Shown here one piece after another: positions 11,941-24,822 of a DNA stretch of 64,000 nucleotides. Source of the DNA: Lingula anatina. Its lineage: Eukaryota > Brachiopoda > Lingulata > Lingulida > Lingulidae. The DNA lies in contig NW_019775570.1 in NCBI RefSeq assembly GCF_001039355.2, forward strand, positions 251,787 through 315,786, given 5' to 3'. A program made the translations under genes and the position numbers. The notes below the pieces were generated by a model. That model was given only the letters and a program-made list of their open reading frames with translations, did not search any database and was not told the origin of the DNA. Within the stretch, counting starts at the first letter, position 1; every line of letters begins with the position of its first letter.

Positions 11941-13725
11941 AATAAAGCTTACCTGAACTGATTGTTAATTATTGTGAGATGGCACGTACCAAACAGTGAA
12001 GTCAACCCGAAATAATGAGATCCAGCTTTTTAAATTAATTTTCTTTGATACTTTTAAGTATGAAGAAGGCTTTTGGTTTAGTTTGGAGGTTAGATTGTAA
12101 ACTTTAACTATTTTTATCGTTTTTTATGACACAGGTGCAGAGTTAATATCAAACAACGAAAGAGAAACATTTGTATCAAAATTAAGGCTTATTTCTTTAA
12201 TAATATTTTGCGCGTGTTTATTTATAATTCTTCCTACTTTATGTGCTGCAGAACCGGGTGTAGATGGGAGAGATCCTGTATGCAAATATAGACTGAATAA
12301 TATTAAAGATATGGCCTACAAAATGTTAATTACTCAAAAGTCTTTTTGGAAAAAATGCATTCCATCCATAAACAAAGCAAATAGAAATATCAAGAGCTAC
12401 TATAAAAATAAAGTTCAGTTGTGTTTATAGTATGTACACAGCAATAACGGTTTAATGCCTAATAAATAAATACGAGTAGTTTGCATTTGATCTTTCATAA
12501 ATTCATTTATTCAACTCTATGTGAATTCAATCAATTCATAGCTTAAATGTACGCGAAAGTTGCTTTCGTTACCGAACCTTTTTGGTAAAGTCACTTTTAA
12601 AAATCATTGTTGGCAAGTTTTTATACTTAAAATCTCCGTATCAGAGTACAGTTTTCAAAGTAGAGTGAAGCCACCGCGCATTAAAGGTCAATTAACGCTT
12701 GGACGAACATTTTATTACGACCACACTCAGCTTCGATCTTTTTCTCAGCGAGCTAGGGTTAGGCTCTTTTGTTAGCAGAAAGTAAGACACGATAATTACC
12801 CGACGGGCTAGGGCATGGTACTATTGTTAACCGAAACCAAACAGCGCATGGATGACAATGTTATTTCCATGGTTACCGCGCCAGGCTGTATGAACAACCC
12901 GCAGCGACCCGTAGAGTAAAGAAGGGGATTTTCCGGCGGGTCTGCGTGCATAGGGAGGCTAAGAAAAACAGAAATACAATAACAAAATGATATCAAAACA
13001 ACACAGCTGCCTTTGCAAATTGTGCCAATCTTTCTCCGATTACGAACATTCTCGTCCGGTGTCTGTCTTTTGCAAAACGGAAAGCAAATGTTGGTGAGAG
13101 GAAATGTCTTGCATGCAACACGTTAACAAGCCAAAAATCATGATATAGAATTGCTGTGCGGATGGATGCCATGCTATTGCATTACGCAGTGACGTATTGG
13201 GTAGTCTATTCCTACTTTCTAACCGTAACAACAGTTTGCAAGCTACTGTAATTTGATTCTTTTTTTTTTTTTTTTTTTNNATTCTTTTTTTTTTTTTTTT
13301 TTTGTAAAACAGAAAACTAACCTCAAAGAATCCTGTGAATTCATGCACACATAAATATATTTACATTATAATGCTACTACACAACCTTCTTTTTCCCGAT
13401 ATGAAAAGTATATTAGCCAGAGATAGTTCTGTTCAGTATTGCACACGTTGACGCGTTGTAGCATTTAACATTGAGGAAGAGAGAGAGAGAGAAAGATCAA
13501 TTCATGGCTTATATAGTAATTTCATGTTATTTTATGACATCCAATAGCATATTTATTATTTAGCGACGTAATGAATTAAAACCATTAAAAGTACATTTAG
13601 TTTCTCCTCAAGAGTAAAAACTACTTTTTGTGATTATATCAAGTCACCCACCCTCACCTAAAACTGAAATACCAAAGAAACGTTCAGCCTGAATTTTGTA
13701 ATAATGATATAATTTTATGGTGCAT
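11941..13725. other. Intergenic, nothing recognised; contains a 2-N gap
   Basis: No gene or repeat family recognised. A T-rich homopolymer pair flanks NN at 13279-13280, probably a sequencing break at a poly(T) tract. A short GA repeat lies near 13478-13492. Confidence 0.5.
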
Positions 13726-13731
13726 TTTATT
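13726..13731 (-). terminator. Candidate poly(A) signal for the 14.2-15.0 kb gene
   Basis: AATAAA on the minus strand, about 520 bp downstream of the stop codon at 14249. It is the nearest good match I found, but AATAAA is common in AT-rich DNA. Confidence 0.35.
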
Positions 13732-14248
13732 AACTTAATGCACCTTATATTACATAACATTTGAAATTATGAAAGGAACACGATAAGAAAAAAATCTTTA
13801 AACAAAAGTGATAAAAAGTGCAATCTTACAATACTCAGACTCTCTAAACATCCCCAAAGTTTTAAAACATATGCATTTCCAGTTAAGTTACAAAAGAATA
13901 AACATTTGTCTCCTGTGTTCCGAATACCGAGGAATTATTTTGAAAGGCATATACCAAATGCACAGTCCTATATACCATAATATACACCAGTTTTCATCTA
14001 TTGGTAGGCGAACACTACAGAATGTGATCGACAATTGGTGAATGTGACACCAGATCATAGCTCTTTCACGCTCAACAAGACCCGGGCTATTCAGAGGGAG
14101 ATCGGTATTCAAACACAACATAGTCATAAACACTGGAAACGAATTATATCCTGTGTTGCCGACCAAGAATAAAAACTGTGGGCCCAACGGACATATTTTA
14201 GAATGGATTTTATATGATGCCCACTGTAAAGTAAAGTTTCACTAGCTT

Positions 14249-14997
14249 TCACGCTACAGTCGGTATTGGGAGATTGAAACGCCAAGCGGTAAAGGCCAAT
14301 AAGAGACAAAGTAAAAACGATGATCCGAACACCGTAGAATCGCTGGTGCATTTCTCAGCCTTTACTGAGGCTGGTACATCGGTAGATTCTGCTCCACTGT
14401 GACCCGAAGTTGCATGATGTTGAGTCGTAGTTGCTTCCGTAACGCCACTCTCCTCTGTCGAATTCAACGCAATAAAACTGGTATTCCCTTTGTCATTTAC
14501 CGCCCCCAAGGGCTCAGTGGTATTGGCAGCACTTTCAGGGGGGAGGGTTGTAATCTGTATATTTCTGAAATTCTCCAATCCTCGATCGCCTAGCATTTGA
14601 ATGTATTCCATAAACTCTGGGACGGTCTGGTTGCTGGGGAGGTCGTCCATATTGCAATCCTCCTCGGATATTCCGGTGATAAAGATAAACTTGGCATCGT
14701 CTTCAGGGGGGAAAGAATCCATCCAGTCCTGGTAACTCCATGCGCAGTCACCGATTAAGTTTTGCGTTACGGATGCCGGGTTTAATCGTATCCGCCCGCC
14801 TTGAATCGATGCAAGGATTCTGGCGTAGAAGACGTCCGTCACAACGAAAGGACAGTAGTAGGTATTTACTCCATTCATAGGGGTGTTTTCATACTGGTTG
14901 TCGGCATCGTAGAACAAATACACGTGTTGATACCAGGTCAACATAATGGTGCAAAGAGGAATGTAGTACAACATATTGCTTGATTCTACTTGGCTAT
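14249..14997 (-). CDS. Surface glycoprotein, last exon only, probably GPI- or membrane-anchored
   Basis: A 249-residue C-terminal exon. The minus strand has an acceptor (TTTTCACTTCAG) just before 14997, and the reading frame runs to a TGA at 14249-14251. The open frame extends further upstream, but the acceptor and the loss of protein-like composition suggest that part is intronic. The exon encodes a globular-looking region with Cys in YYCPF, GDCAW and EEDCN. A Ser/Thr-rich stalk follows with N-glycosylation sequons (NQT, NTT, NTS, NST). The C-terminus is a hydrophobic stretch (SSFLLCLLLAFTAW) with a very short tail, as expected for a GPI signal or a single membrane anchor. The exon with the start codon and signal peptide was not found. 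Family not recognised. Confidence 0.6.
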
Positions 14998-17900
14998 CTG
15001 AAGTGAAAATGAGAAATAGAACGAAATTATAAAATCTTGAATGATTCTGGCCAATTATACCTTGTATACGTTTGACGTCTTTGAAAGCACGCAACATGGC
15101 GTTTACTGTTATAAAACTGTAGCCTTCGCTGCTGTGACAGATATTTTAATTTTTATAGCATGCCATCTGACAGTGCACTGAAATGTCGTGCAGTGGACGA
15201 GTCTTTACCCATCTCTTTGCAGAAATGAAACATTAAACGTCCAATTAATTGACAAGGTTTCAATATGTATTCAATAACACAAAATGATAAACAATATATT
15301 GATGGTATGCAGAATACTACACCTAGACTACACATACATGTAGATATAAAATGGTGTTTGTGCCAAGTTAAGAAAAAAATACTTGCATGTGATTCACAAT
15401 ATCTTGCTTGTTGTCCAGCCTGCATCTACTTCCGTCACTTTTTCATCTCCACTTTTCACACTTTAGTCAGGAAAGTCCTAAATCCTTGCTGACAATTCAC
15501 ACTATCTTGTCCGTTGTAAGCCGCTACATGTATATTCGCCAGTAAATTGATTTCTGTTTGAGATCTATTTGAGATTGTATATAAGAAACTAGAGGTCGGT
15601 TTGTTATAAACTACTTGTAGGTAGGACAGGGACGCCCTTTAATACTGTATTCCGAGTCATAACGCTGCGCTCGGTATAAAAACATTCTGTACAAGGGCAA
15701 ATTGGCTGGGCCGCGGGGTGGGGCACTTGCCGGGTTCAAGATGGAGGTCATATTTAAAATATGAATATACTGCACCACATTCCATGGGGTATTTTAAGGA
15801 ATGCATTTTTCGTGGTTAAAGTTCATTTCTGTCTTGTAGCTTTCGTGTATCTTATATTTGTCTTGATTAATATCTGAAAAAGGTTTGCTGAAAATAAAAA
15901 ATACGAGGTCTAGCATGATAATTTTCATTGGCAAGCGAATGGATTCAGTAGGGACGACCAAGAGTAAAATACTGGTTAACAAAATCGTACAATGTTCTGA
16001 ATGAATGAATGAATGAATGAATGGGACAAATCCACATCAGTCTTTAATAAAAAGTGACAGAAATTCGATATATTGAACTATTTCAAGGCAGCAAGTCGCA
16101 TTCGCTTACTTACTTTTTGCCCTGTTTGGACATAAATAAATAAATAAGGAAAAAGAAAAGCAAAATATATATCATTGATGGCAAAATATGTATCATTGAT
16201 GGGGGGATTTACAACGTCCCCATACCTACATGCCCTCTACAGAAAGAACATTCACAGATATTAAACTGCAATTTTCTGTATTGTGAGGATTTGTGATAAA
16301 ATGACGTCATCCCCAAGCTGGTCTCTGGTGGATATTTTTTGTAGTCCTCTTCCTCCTCCCCTCCCCACCCCTCCGCGCTTCCCCTCGTCCTTCGTCCCCC
16401 CTTTCCCCCTCCCCGGGTTCGCCCCAGTACTGACCCATGATGCAATTATGTAATATAGAATTCTATACCTTCGGCTGCAATACGAATAACACATGATCAT
16501 TCAGTGTGGATTTAGGCATGCTTCAGTTAACCTAAAGACGTGCAGTTTCCTCATAAGTTTTAGTAAATATAATCTCCTTCAGGAAGGAATCAGCAGATTT
16601 TTTAAAAATTTAATGATTGAAGTATATCTTGACTACTAGTACTGGGATTTAATTTTTTACTAGTACGTCTAGTTGCTCGCGAGTGAAGTCAATGTACATA
16701 GGGCAGCCCAGTAGATTAAGCAAGAAATATTTAAGATCGTACCCCTTTAGTTATACCCTCTACATTTTATACCGGGACCCACAGAGAGATGTTTTTTTTA
16801 CTACATATACACAGATATTTCCCTGGCTTATTCTGTGCACATTTATGTACAGCAAGAAAATTTAGAGGGTTTGAGCTTAAGATAAATGACAATGATAACA
16901 CGAAAAGTTGATATCTGAATAAAAGTTTCTATGTTACATTTTGATACATGATGAAGTGTTCTCATACTTAATTTAACTGCGATGTTTTGACTTTCTTTTC
17001 AGACATAATGCACTGGCAATAATTCAGTAGTCATTTCCGACCAAAGACGTGGGTTTTAGAGATATAAATGAGAGCAGTGAATTAGCTTCAGGATGGAGAA
17101 AGTCACGATCTTACTGTTCTGGCACGCAAGAGCGTGTGCACACCATTGCACATCGCGCACGACACAAAATTGTTGACCTTTTACTCTTTATCAGAGGCCA
17201 AATGTATTTATTTATTTCAAATTCTAGATAATACAAAAATGTACATATCTAGTGAATAGCCAGAAAAATATTTTTGAATATCTAGCGAATCTAGTGTCCT
17301 GGTATAATAATAATGATGTTACATGAGTACAACGAATCCATTTTTACAAACACATGATATTTGCTTCACATAATTTGGTTTATCCAGATGTTTATTCCCA
17401 TTAATAAAATTATCGATAATTAAATGTTAAAATATTATAACATCATTCATATTTTTATTATGTAAACATAATTAGTTTACTTCTTGAATGGTGCAGTCTT
17501 TTTCTCGTTGTTGTTGTTTGTTTTTCTTCACCTTTATTTTTTTCTTCTTTCCCTTGTCTCCTTACTGCTCGTCCAACATGAAATCGGGTAGCTTTCACTT
17601 CAAGCAAGTTTCCACTCGGCGTATTGTACTGAGTTCTACTAATTTGGAAATGTCGTGTCAGTCGCGTTTCATGTGTTGTTACTGATAACAAGGTCAATAA
17701 AAGCAAGAAGTTATCTCTTTATAAGTGATGTCATTCTGTAAGCCATTTTAGAGCCGAACGATGTGACAGAAATTGTAGTCCGCTAGGGACTGTAGTCTGT
17801 TCACCTTTTTTTCAATCGTGCCATATACTAACCTCAATACTACGACTAACCCTAACCTGTACTAATCACAAAGGACCCCGGACAGCCATTCCTAGGACTA

Positions 17901-19878
17901 CATGTTCCGTTCCTGTCACTCAGGCTTCCCCTCTGCTTATTAATGATATTAGCTTCCAATTTAACAAAACGATTATAATCTATAGCTAAAAAGCTTGCTT
18001 ACAATGTACACGTTCAATTATCAATTAAAAACATATTGACAAGTCATTCATTTGATTTTCACTCTGTGATATACAAAAAAATATAGCATCAATTTTAATA
18101 AATAATAATTTCTTTAAAAGTTTGCTCTTTCGGGAGCAGTTTTGACTATTTGTACCAATATTCTTTTACCCATTTAGTATCGGATTTCGAACTCTTTCAT
18201 TTTACCGTTACTGAAATATCATGAATCACGGTTAGCTCTTTCTACCGGCATTGTTCCCAACTGTCATAACTAAAAGCTAAGATGAATTGAACACACAATA
18301 GACATAACGTATACATTCTACCTAGACACTGTAAATAAAGGTGTTGGGGATCAATCGCAAGGGGATCTAACGATATTGCCATTAAGACATAGCCATTGAT
18401 TTGGTTATTGATATTGATTGAGAGATTAAAAGACGCAGTTAATGATATTGGATCCTTATTGTTTCACTTCGCGCCCCAGGTTCGTATGTAAGCATATAAA
18501 GAGTCAGAGAGGCATGTAAAAACTGAAAGAATATATACCATAAGCATGTACATGTAATACTCGTACATGTACATGTACTAGTACTTACCCCAGTACAGGT
18601 ATCTTATGGCTATTATGGAATTGTTTTTATTTTGATATAACTGAAATGCTACTACCAAGTGAAGCATTAAATTTGTTATTAATTTTTTAATCCTAATCTA
18701 AGGGACCGTTCACATAAAAAACTATTTTCTAAATGTATCAATTTTTGGTCTTGATTCATACACAAACGTCATTAAATATGATAGTCCGACGGAGTTGAGA
18801 AGTAAAATACGGTAGGCCTACTCGGCATTAGCAGAGGGCATATTTTCCCGTACATTTATATCTTATAAACCTACAGTATATCTTCCCTTTTAATGATATT
18901 TCCTCGATCGCGTTTTAAATACTGCTGGCCATTATCACCGCTCAGGTGAAAATCATAATATATACAACAGCGTGACGTCAGTGCCGCTCTCCCCCTCCTT
19001 CAAACTATTATTATCCCTACAACAAAGATGTCCGTTTTGCCTGAATAGCGCAATACTGTCTTGTTGCTGTTTACTCTTTTGTTCCCCCTTAGCAACCGGT
19101 TTGGTTATTCAGTTCGGGCCTCCATTTTATTTCTCGTAATATGAAATAAACGCCGACTTCCAGAGATTAAAGCAGACTGTTAATGGAGTATATAGGGGAT
19201 AATTAAAACGCAAAGGTAATGGCTTTTTGATTATAAAATAAATATACTAGTAGGGTAGGTTACAGTTGATGACTTACAGGGACTCTAATCAAAATAACTC
19301 ATTGCGAATGATTTCACATTTGGAAGTGTTCAGATGTTCAGATCGTTGACAATTTATTGATCTAAATGGAGCCAAAAGATTATCTCAGAATATTGTTATT
19401 AAATCTCTACACAGGCTTCTATATAAAGTGGTGTTTTAAGTGGATAATAATAGGGGTCGACAAAGGAGTTTGATATTGACTTGATGGGTCCAAGCAAGGA
19501 AGTAAATAGGATTCTTACTTCCTTGGTCCCAAATGCATTGAGTACAAGTAGCAATAATGTGTAGCACACTGTTTAAAGGTGACACATCAAATCTCATAAT
19601 AAGCAGAGAAACATTCACATCTTGTAAAAATAACAGTCCAACGTTTTGCACAAGCGAGAATATTAATCTACAAATTCCCATTGTTTCCTCAATTGATTAA
19701 CATATCTGCCTCAGAGAACTATACTCATATATACATGTAGATAGCATAAACGGCTAAATATTTGTCAAGATTGAATAGTCACATATATTCGTATTTAAAT
19801 TTGTAAACACCCATGTTAGGAGTTAGTGGCATTTGCACATTGATTTTCCCTACTAGTATGTTCTTTGACTATTTCCAG
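14998..19878. other. Long spacer or upstream introns, nothing recognised
   Basis: Almost 5 kb without a supportable exon. It probably contains the missing 5' exon(s) of the gene at 14249-14997. Minor features are a GAAT tandem repeat at 15999-16021, a pyrimidine-rich stretch near 16345-16415, and ACATGTACATGTA-type palindromic words near 18545-18580. Confidence 0.45.
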
Positions 19879-19893
19879 AATATCAACATCAAC

Positions 19894-22800
19894 ATGGAAT
19901 GTCTGCTGAGAGTAGGTCTGCTGGCTCTCCTATGCTCTTGTGCCACTGGTGGGTATATATTTACTATATTTACTATACAGCTTAATATTTACTATACACC
20001 TGTATATACAAAATTTAAATTTTACACCACGCAGTAACTCAATAGGTCTTAGGCTACTTCGCAACGCATAGAATATATTTTGTGGGCAGGGGATTGGGAT
20101 GGGAGGGGTTGGATGGGCGTGGTCCACCAGTACTCTTGCCTTCGGTTTCAGCGACGGGGAACAACGACTGTCTGTTTAGTGCGTCCTTGGTTGAAACCCG
20201 GGTGAAGTGAAAATAAAAAAACTTGTATAACAGTTATTACCTAGACTTTCGTGCATATTCTGTGTTATATATTATCACATTCAGCATCATCACAATTGCA
20301 GTGTCGCCCTGACGGATAAGCGGGCTTTTGTGTGTGAAGGAGGCGATGCATATGGACTGATCTGCTAGTGTTAGCTCATTTTGCTTGGCACAGGGCTCAT
20401 CAAACATTTTTAAATATATTATATTTAATCATGTGGCCGTGTGTTCAGCTTTTTGGAGAAGCAATTTTCGTAATGTGCATATTGGTACTTGCTACAAATG
20501 ATATGTATTAATAAAATGTGTATTTAAGTCTAGTGTGTTAGCGCATAAATGTATCTAGCATGTGAAATATATAACATCAAATTTTATCCCTACGTTTAGG
20601 CGTGAGCCAGCCCTCTCTTAGCGGAACCTTCCTACCGGGGACGTCGATTCTTTACCTTGGGTGTAACACGCCCAGTCGCAACAGCAGCGCCCTCTCGTGG
20701 TTCAAAGAAGACCCGATTGATTACAGTCTGTCTCTGTTCACGTCAAATCCTGACCTCGAGTTCCAGTCGGTGGCTGCTAGCGACGCTGCCTGTTATTACT
20801 GCTACCTTGAAGGAGATGTGGTTGATTTTGTGTGTCTGGACGTTCCGGCCCAACAAAGTAAGAACACTGACGTGGATTCTTGTTTCTGTGTAAAATGAAA
20901 ATCTTAAAATTGAGAAATATTTTTTTATCTTTGAAAAACTCAGTTTTACTTGAGATATTCAGTTACATTCAGCACCAAAATTGCGCGCAATAATTCATCA
21001 ATAGCTTACTCACTACAGAATCTACTTTCGAGACATCACAACGAGGGTGTGAAACCTACTACTTCCACAAGCGATATAATATGAAAATAAGAGGCTTGTC
21101 TTCACATTCATAAAAAGTCTTCAATAAAGCCATTAATCTTCTTTTTATTATTATTATTTTTTATGATTATAGGTGGGGTGGTGGAATTGTCTTACACCGG
21201 AGTCTTCGTGGAAGGAAGCACATTTGAATATTTCGGTTGCAGCAAAGGAGGTAGAGACGCCAGTAACGTCCAGTGGTACGCAGTGAACCCAGGGAGCAAC
21301 CAGACATTTCACAGCCAGTTCACGCTGGCGTTCACCTCCTTGGCGCCGGGGGACACAGGGTACTATCACTGCATGTATAACGGAGAGTTGGTGGACAAGG
21401 TGTTTATTAATGTCACGCAGGCAGCTGTACCAGGTGAGTCCAAGGAAATGTTGCCCCCCCTCCCCATTCAGGGGCGGATCCAGAGCTATTTTCTGACAGT
21501 CTTCCAAATTATCTTTGTTATTCCATCCTCCAATTTTGACCGTCTTCCAACAGAAAAAAATTAGATATCTCTCAATGTAAACTTGAAAATCTGACCGTCC
21601 ATTTTTCAACAATGTCAGTCACATTTTTCAGTTCAGTTTGCTTTCTAGCCTATATTTGACTAATACTCTTTGATATTCATGTATATGTCAAGCTAATACC
21701 AGGCGTACCTGATAATTTAAAGTCTTCGAATAAGCGAGACCAACCTTAATTGTGAGGAAATAAGATATTTTCGCACTTTTTTTTTCAAATAAACAAAAAT
21801 GCACTGGGGATTGGTTTGGTAATTTGAGTAGCTAGCTGACAATTGAATCCAGAAAATCTTAAATGCTGTCGTAAAAAAAAAATGAAAAAAAAATTAACTG
21901 CTACTTATATACATGGCATGCCTAAAACACAGAAATAAAGCAAATTTCGTCTACTGACCCTTTTTACGCCATTAAGGGTCCGTTGCCTAAAATGGTACAT
22001 AATACGACGAACTTAAGACTGGGTTCCCATACTTAGATCGATCCATCTGGATCGACCTAACTCCCTGGGAGTTCACGCTAAATTGGTATCAGCTCAAGAG
22101 GCTTAAATGTCTGTCACGCCTACCGAATCAGCTAGGGGATAAAGATAATTACCCCCTTACAGCTTTACTAGGCGAGACAGACATTTAAGACGGTTAAGTT
22201 GATGGCCATTTAGTGAGACTCCCCAGGGAGATAGATCGATCTAAATATTTGTGGGAATGGTCCCTGGTAGCTCGTCTTTTATGAGAAATAACGCTGAGTG
22301 TGGTACGTGTACCAATGTACCATATTTTAACAATGACGTTGCCTTTCTTTTGCAGAATGCACCGGCGATAACACAGGGCAGGTAGACAAGGTGACAGAAG
22401 CGCCACCTAAGGCTCTCACTAGGGATGAGATAATATTCATAGCAATAGGAGCAGTGTTATTCGTTCTCATGCTTCTCCTGTTTATCTGGGCAGTTTGCTG
22501 GTGCTGCGCATGCGTGCAAATGAAGCGGGCCACGGGGAAAAGTGAGTAAAATTGCATTACATGTGTGTGTGTGTGCGAGTGCGTTTGTGTTTGGATACGC
22601 GCACAGACATATTTCTTTCATAGCTGAAGAACACACTGATAGTAGATCGAAATTAATTAATGCATCTTTTTCACATTATATATAGAAAATTTACATTGTT
22701 CAATCATTTTGAAAAAGGTCTACTACAACAAAAATGAAATTATATTAAAAGAGACAAAAATTACGTTATGAATAAAATCCCTTTCAATGCATTTTCCTTA

Positions 22801-23987
22801 TATTAGTCTTGCCTAAATGCAGTATTACTATCTGCTCTTTAATTGAGCACAGTAATAGTCCACTCCACAAGCATATGCGACTCAATATCTTCGCTTATTT
22901 TCTTACTGTTTTCGATTTATTCAAAATCGCATGTATTGTGTTTGTACATGTAGGCATACCTGGATCTGATGCTTATTTTCAGTGATATATTAAATGTATT
23001 TTCTTTCTAGACATGTGCTGCCCGTGTTGGATGACTTCAGTTATCATACCGGTGGAAGAGAATGCACCGTACGTAATATGCATTATGCGCTTGAGTTTTA
23101 TGAATATGAATATAGTTTTCCTTGTAATGTTTTTCATTTCAAAGTATAATGCTCATGACTGAATATTTGTTATCAAACTTTTCCCAGAGCTTTGGACCAT
23201 TACCTGTTACCTTGATCACTTTGAAATATAATGATGATGGCATGATTTTATGGCGGGAACATTGTTATACATAATCTTATATCTGTTTTTAACAACGATC
23301 ACGAATTAAATAACTGGTTAATACAAATGCGTGTGTGACTGAATAACTTCTTTTTTTATTACTTTCGCTTCATATTTTGTCAACTCAACTGTAGGACCCA
23401 TCTTAAATCGAGAAAATCCGTAGCTTTAAGTATTCCAATATTTCAAGCGAGAAAAAAATGCAGATTGTTGTTTTAAAGTGTGTATACAATTGTACATGAC
23501 TTTAAAAACTTATTTGATTCTCTTTTCATTTCTAGACCTGTGACGCCCGCACCACCAATTCCCACAATCTCCCAAGCTGAAAAAGGAGATGCACCACCGT
23601 TACCAAGCAAAGTCAAAAAGCACAAGTGGGTGGTTCTTAAATTAGGCATAGCAGATTTTCTTCTGGATATCTTTGTTAAATATATTTTCTTGATTTATGT
23701 TTTTTTTTCGATAATTAACACTGTAGCCACAAAGAATTCCGGTTAATTTTTTATCAATACATTTCAAAATTAAGATATCGTTTGTCGACCCAATATTGAC
23801 CCATTTGATGCAGAGCTCAAGTCCTTATTGTCACCGTAAAATATAACCTCTCTTTTGCAGGAAGAAGCAAAGAGTATCTGACATAACAGCAGCAACGGCG
23901 GAGGCCGACAGTCATAAAAAACACCGACAAAAGAAAAAGTCGAAAAAGCATGGAAAAGACACCACGCATACTGTTGTCATTTCATAA
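19894..23987 (+). CDS. Type I membrane receptor with two Ig-like domains, 344 aa
   Basis: Seven coding exons: 19894-19948, 20600-20857, 21173-21433, 22356-22541, 23011-23068, 23536-23625 and 23861-23987. All have consistent phases and GT/AG borders. Residues 1-18 are a signal peptide (exon 1). Ig domain 1 has C40, W52, D80 and C86, with a classical D-A-A-C-Y-Y-C ending. Ig domain 2 has C127, W139, D165 and C171 (D-T-G-Y-Y-H-C). Each domain is one exon bounded by phase-1 introns, the usual arrangement for shuffled Ig domains. A transmembrane helix spans about 217-239. It is followed by juxtamembrane cysteine clusters (WCCAC, MCCPCW) that may be palmitoylated, a proline-rich stretch (PPVTPAPPIP) that could bind SH3 or WW domains, and a Lys/His-rich tail. 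No ITAM or ITIM is evident. An acceptor at 19876-19878 implies an upstream untranslated exon. The ligand is unknown; recognition or immune adhesion is an inference from architecture. Confidence 0.85.
21467..21615 (+). repeat. Dispersed repeat, family 2, copy in Ig-receptor intron 3
   Basis: Begins ATTCAGGGGCGGATCCAGAG and continues with CAGTCTTCCAAATTAT, TGTAAACTTGAAAATCTGACC. The same series, complemented, occurs at 40734-40915, and the inner part at 46468-46526. It lies about 35 bp downstream of the exon 3 donor. Confidence 0.65.
22017..22264 (-). mobile_element. Foldback MITE, family 1, copy B
   Basis: Ends GACTGGGTTCCCATAC and GGGAATGGTCCC match, in reverse orientation, the ends of the copies at 2280 and 45793. 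Inside are GATCGATC words near both ends and mirrored TTAAATGTCTGTC and GACAGACATTTAA. It sits in intron 3 of the Ig receptor, about 90 bp before exon 4. Confidence 0.8.
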
Positions 23988-24795
23988 CGGCTTTTAACAG
24001 CGAAAATGAAGCGAGGCGTCTCAATCACGGAAACACCCGATGTTGGTCGAACGATTTAAATACGTACCGTACGATAGAGAGTGTTATATTCAAAGTTACA
24101 CGATAACCCCCTACATTGTATGTAACGCAGGGCTTGCAGCAAACGCACATCGATATAATATCAGTATTGTGCTTACTCTGTTAAAACATTCATGGTACAT
24201 ATTTAGGCTGGGTGTTTTTTTTCAGGATTTTCAAAAGAGATTATTTAAAAATATACAGTGGATATGGTATTTCTTCCCTCATTTGGGAGACTTATTTTAG
24301 ACCAGGTGTTGCAAACATCATATCATACAAAGACTGGCAATACTGTAATGCATTTAAACGTACTATTTCTCTAGTCTGTTGGCTGTAAATATAAGGTGCC
24401 TTGTAGTAACGTAAGATGTTACTCATTGAAACATGTTTAATCATTCTTTTCGATATTTAATGCTGTGTATAACTGTTGTAATTTGTTACTGTAAACAGAA
24501 GAAAGCAAGAAATGGTATTAATATGAGTGGGATTTTTTTCAAATAGACACTGAAAAAGAAGACAAACACGAAAAATTGTCAAATAGTTAAGGAGTTCCCC
24601 GCTAGGTGGACTGTGGCAAAATCTTATTGCTAAGGATGCCGCCATAAATTGGAAACCCAAGAAATGGTCGCGCTCTTATGTTTTGTGCAACAAGAAACCC
24701 CTTCAGATTCACTTGTTGGTCTAATTGCATCAAAGTAAAGCCGTTTTATAGGCGACTGAAACAATGCCATGTATGTAGAATTTGTACATTTTGTA

Positions 24796-24801
24796 AATAA
24801 A
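24796..24801 (+). terminator. Poly(A) signal of the Ig receptor
   Basis: AATAAA about 810 bp after the stop codon, giving a 3' UTR of about 0.8 kb. It is the first canonical hexamer I noted downstream that is not inside an A/T run. Confidence 0.5.
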
Positions 24802-24822
24802 ACGTTTCATAAACTATAAGAA

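Noticed and set aside
12240-12430. Possible coding segment after a TGCTGCAG acceptor-like site
   Set aside because: All frames close quickly and no domain or repeat family is recognisable.
21154-21612. 152-codon open frame antisense to Ig exon 3
   Set aside because: It overlaps a confident Ig-domain exon and runs into a dispersed repeat. No family features.
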